A DNA stretch of 64,000 nt from Marinobacter sediminicola (GTDB lineage Bacteria > Pseudomonadota > Gammaproteobacteria > Pseudomonadales > Oleiphilaceae): NCBI RefSeq assembly GCF_031157525.1, contig NZ_JAVIXR010000006.1:1-64000 (forward strand), written 5' to 3'. A program made the translations under genes and the position numbers. Positions 61,352-64,000 of this stretch are shown here, one piece after another. A model generated the notes under the pieces. The model searched no databases. It had not been told where the DNA came from and worked only from the letters and a program-made list of their open reading frames with translations. The first letter of the stretch is position 1. Each line of letters opens with the position of its first letter.

Positions 61352-63561
61352 CAGACTTTCGAGTTTCCCGTATTCGATGAATGTTCTATCAATGTAAGAC
61401 CATGAATCACAAGGCGCTGATCCAGTTTTTCACGCAGCCCTGAAGGCTGGTTCAGGTCCATTCGCTGCAACAATTCTGCATAACGGCCCTTCTCATCTTT
61501 CGCCCGCAAGGCCTGTAGCAGGGTCGACAGTTTACCACGACGGGTCGCCGTTTCAGCCTTGAGCCGCTTCAGCGCTTTGCCCAGCACCAGCTCCTGGTCG
61601 GTAAAATCCCGCCCAAATGGAAATGCCGGGAACCAATCTTTATCGCCGGTGCCAGTGAACGCACTGGCGACGGCAGTTGGCGTATTGTTCAACCAATTTG
61701 TTGGCAATCGGAACTTCGCATCCACCTTACCCGCCTTCTGCGCCTGATCGAGCAGGCCTTGCTGAAAGCGGGAATCCGCAATGCGGATCAAGCGCAGATA
61801 GACCTGCTCATCCGATTGACCACGAAGATCTGCAATACCGTACTCAGTGATCACTACATCCCGCAAATGCCGGGGAATGGTGCAGTGGCCGTAATTAAAC
61901 ACGATATTCGACGCCACTGAGCCCTTGGCATTACGGGTGCTGCGCAAGGCTATGATAGAGCGGGCCCCCGGTAATTCGTGCGCCATAGAGACAAAATTGT
62001 ACTGACCACCCACACCACTGATCACCCTGCCATCCTCAAGCCCGTCGGAAACCGCAGCGCCACTAAGGGTATACATCATTGCCGTGTTGATAAACCGGCT
62101 GTGGATTCGCTGAGCCGCCTTGAGCCGCTGGTTACCGAAACGATGATCATAAAGATGATTAATAAAGCTCACGCTGGTCATGCAAATGCGATCGCGATCC
62201 TCATCGGAAAGCTCGCGCAGGGACTGGTAGAACTGCTGGGGACCCACATAGAACCCCCCGTGCATCGCAACCCCGCCAGTAAGCCGCTCACCGATCGCCA
62301 GCGCCTTCATTGCCTCTCTCGCCTCTGGATCATCCAGATCGGCAATGAGTGAATGATCTCCAATCCGCAACCGGCCACCTTTAAACTCAACCGCATCACG
62401 GAGAATGCCGTACCGTCTCAGCCAGGTGACGTCCCGGGCCCGCATGGGTGAGTCAATCAGCCCTTCCTGCCTTAGTACATCAAGGGTATCCAGAGAAATC
62501 TGCTCTTCAATTTCACCGTTGTTGATCAGTATTTGCAGGTCCGCGTGATCATATACTTCACGCCGCAACACCCCTGCTTCCATAAGGTACAGGAAGCCAT
62601 CAACCATCATCTCACTGCAACCATAGAGCCCTTTTTCAAAGGGGCCGGTTCCACCGTCCTTTTCTGCCAGCGGGAATCGCTCCGCAACATTCAAGTTGTC
62701 GTAAACAGCCCGCCAGGCCGCGTTATTCCTGTGGCGTAATATGGCACTGTGCACAAGCGCTGCCCCAAGCGAACCAATACCCACCTGAAGTGTGCCACCA
62801 TCTTTAAGCAAGGTGCTGGCGTAAAAGCCGATCAAGTGGTCTGCGGGACTAATAGCCATCTGAGGCGCCGAAAACAATGGGTACTCGGTCGCCTGATACT
62901 CGAACACCAGATCAAACTCGTCTTCCGCAATAGCAGCATCGCGACCGAACCAAGGCATCTGGCGATTGATTTCACCCACAATAGCCACCGGGGTCCCAGA
63001 CGCTTCCCGCTCCCTCAGCAGAGGCAGCAAGTCGAGGCTCAGATCGGGATTACAACTCAGGCTTACCATTCCTGGCGCATCATACAGTTCGCCTGGAGCG
63101 ACCATTTGCGCCACGACATTAACGCCCAGGTCCATCAGGTCACGAACGGCGTGGGTATAGTTGGTCGACACGTAATGACGCTGCTGACTGCGGTTATTGA
63201 GGTAACTCCCTGCTTTGAAGAAAAACTCCGATACCTGAACATTGGAAGGGAGGCTGTTCTTATTAACATCCTGCGCATATTGGAGAGTCGGAATGCCGCC
63301 ATAGAGGCGCTCCGCAAACGGCGCCATAAAGCGCTTTTCCAGGGATGAACTGCCGGAAGGCGCAAGTAACGAAAGTGCAGTGAAAATATGCAGGTTTATT
63401 TCAGGATCGTCTTTCGCCCTCTGGTACAGCGCATTAACGAAGCGGACAGGCTTCCCAAGACCTAGTGGCAACCCCAGGGTAATATTCTTGCCCACCCGGC
63501 GGATCACATCATCCACGCAACGCTCCGCGTTATTCGAGCGCTGTCTGCTATTTACCGCCAT
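61351..63561 (-). CDS. Acetyl-CoA hydrolase/transferase family protein
   Basis: A 736-residue member of the CoA-transferase family. Such enzymes move CoA from acetyl-CoA to another acid or release it. The N-terminal half holds a first CoA-transferase-like domain (GKNITLGLPLGLGKPVRFVN, GTLQVGIGSLGAALVHSAIL), and the C-terminal half (about 470-660) holds GVGGQYNFVSMAHELPGARS, NIVFNYGHCTIPRHLRD and TEYGIADLRGQSDEQ, typical of the C-terminal domain. It is longer than the usual 500-residue enzymes because of a C-terminal extension of about 100 residues. The actual acceptor is not known. It overlaps the FKBP gene. Confidence 0.9.
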   Translation of the reverse strand: MAVNSRQRSNNAERCVDDVIRRVGKNITLGLPLGLGKPVRFVNALYQRAKDDPEINLHIFTALSLLAPSGSSSLEKRFMAPFAERLYGGIPTLQYAQDVNKNSLPSNVQVSEFFFKAGSYLNNRSQQRHYVSTNYTHAVRDLMDLGVNVVAQMVAPGELYDAPGMVSLSCNPDLSLDLLPLLREREASGTPVAIVGEINRQMPWFGRDAAIAEDEFDLVFEYQATEYPLFSAPQMAISPADHLIGFYASTLLKDGGTLQVGIGSLGAALVHSAILRHRNNAAWRAVYDNLNVAERFPLAEKDGGTGPFEKGLYGCSEMMVDGFLYLMEAGVLRREVYDHADLQILINNGEIEEQISLDTLDVLRQEGLIDSPMRARDVTWLRRYGILRDAVEFKGGRLRIGDHSLIADLDDPEAREAMKALAIGERLTGGVAMHGGFYVGPQQFYQSLRELSDEDRDRICMTSVSFINHLYDHRFGNQRLKAAQRIHSRFINTAMMYTLSGAAVSDGLEDGRVISGVGGQYNFVSMAHELPGARSIIALRSTRNAKGSVASNIVFNYGHCTIPRHLRDVVITEYGIADLRGQSDEQVYLRLIRIADSRFQQGLLDQAQKAGKVDAKFRLPTNWLNNTPTAVASAFTGTGDKDWFPAFPFGRDFTDQELVLGKALKRLKAETATRRGKLSTLLQALRAKDEKGRYAELLQRMDLNQPSGLREKLDQRLVIHGLTLIEHSSNTGNSKV

Positions 63562-63766
63562 AAAGAGATCCCCACTGATTATTCAACATATGGCTACTAT
63601 CAGAGAATCATCACATGAGACATGCAGACAGACAATGCACCAGATCATTAATCTGGCGTTAAACCAATGTATTGCAGGAAAAAGCCAGTACAGCGAAAGG
63701 ATGAATCAGATGAGCGGGAAAACGATATGAAGCAAAGGAGGCAACCAGAACCGGGCGACTACAGAT

Positions 63767-63994
63767 TCAGAAATTCCATTTCAGGTTGAGGCATGCACCT
63801 TCATTCAGCAGCGCGATTCCATGATCAGCCTGCGCCGGCTGCGAGGCGTAGTGCTTGCCGTTATCGTTCGCGCGCACCAAAGAAAGACTTAACAAACGTG
63901 AACCAATTTCGGCAACGGCAACCGCATCAGCATCGTCTTCTTCAAAATCACGGGACATCCGCTGCTGAAGCTCATATACATATTCTACTGTCAT
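63767..63994 (-). CDS. Short reading frame at the window edge, unknown
   Basis: A 75-codon frame from ATG at 63994 to the stop at 63767 (MTVEYVYELQQRMSRDFEED). It is acidic and soluble and no family is recognised. The two codons before the ATG are also open, so it may be the end of a longer gene starting beyond the window, or a complete small protein. The 205-nt gap between it and the acetyl-CoA hydrolase gene holds nothing I can name. Confidence 0.5.
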   Translation of the reverse strand: MTVEYVYELQQRMSRDFEEDDADAVAVAEIGSRLLSLSLVRANDNGKHYASQPAQADHGIALLNEGACLNLKWNF

Positions 63995-64000
63995 GGTTTC

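Overview
The window looks like a chromosomal segment of a marine gammaproteobacterium of the Marinobacter / Pseudomonas-like group. This is inferred from gene order: algU-mucABCD next to nadB, lepA-lepB-rnc-era-recO-pdxJ, gacS/barA facing cysM-rlmD-relA-mazG, and rpsP-rimM-trmD-rplS beside ffh and the ypjD/corB pair all follow the Pseudomonas-type layout. No rRNA, tRNA or CRISPR array was recognised, and almost all of the window is dense housekeeping sequence.

Region 1 (1-1862) is the accessory part. It is a run of integron gene cassettes, all read leftwards. Three complete cassettes (93-548, 549-1062, 1063-1412) and one partial cassette at the window edge are separated by attC sites. In each complete cassette the 7-nt box at its 5' end is the exact reverse complement of the R'' box of its own attC. 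The array ends on the right in a 450-bp gene-free stretch full of inverted repeats and broken attC-like boxes, then meets rsmJ. No integron integrase lies on that side, so this looks like an array without its integrase.

Region 2 (1863-10041) holds rsmJ, tsaB, adk, a YbaK-HDOD fusion, ppc, two small paralogous proteins and mazG. Region 3 (10038-17709) holds relA, rlmD, cysM and, divergently, the hybrid kinase barA/gacS. Region 4 (17739-31098) is a long leftward set: rpoE/algU-mucA-mucB-mucC-mucD, a CHASE-PAS-GGDEF-EAL protein, then lepA-lepB-DUF4845-rnc-era-recO-pdxJ. Region 5 (31211-35561, rightward) has nadB, sdhE, ygfX, ygfZ and an HDOD protein. Region 6 (35555-49119, leftward) has ung, lysS, prfB with its programmed frameshift, recJ, thrC, hom, dsbC, xerD, the rpsP-rimM-trmD-rplS operon and ffh.

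Region 7 (49302-58102, mostly rightward) has ypjD, corB, a Yip1 protein with an Anr/FNR-like box, a DUF1631 protein, a TonB-like protein, grxD (leftward), argF and an FbpC-like ATPase. Region 8 (58337-63994, leftward) has an RstB/RstA-like two-component system with a good RstA-box candidate upstream, an FKBP isomerase, an acetyl-CoA hydrolase/transferase and an unidentified reading frame at the edge.

Functionally the window combines envelope-stress control (AlgU/Muc, RstAB-like), the stringent response (RelA), translation and ribosome assembly, amino-acid synthesis (Thr, Cys, Arg, Lys charging), redox folding and a small reservoir of mobile cassette genes.
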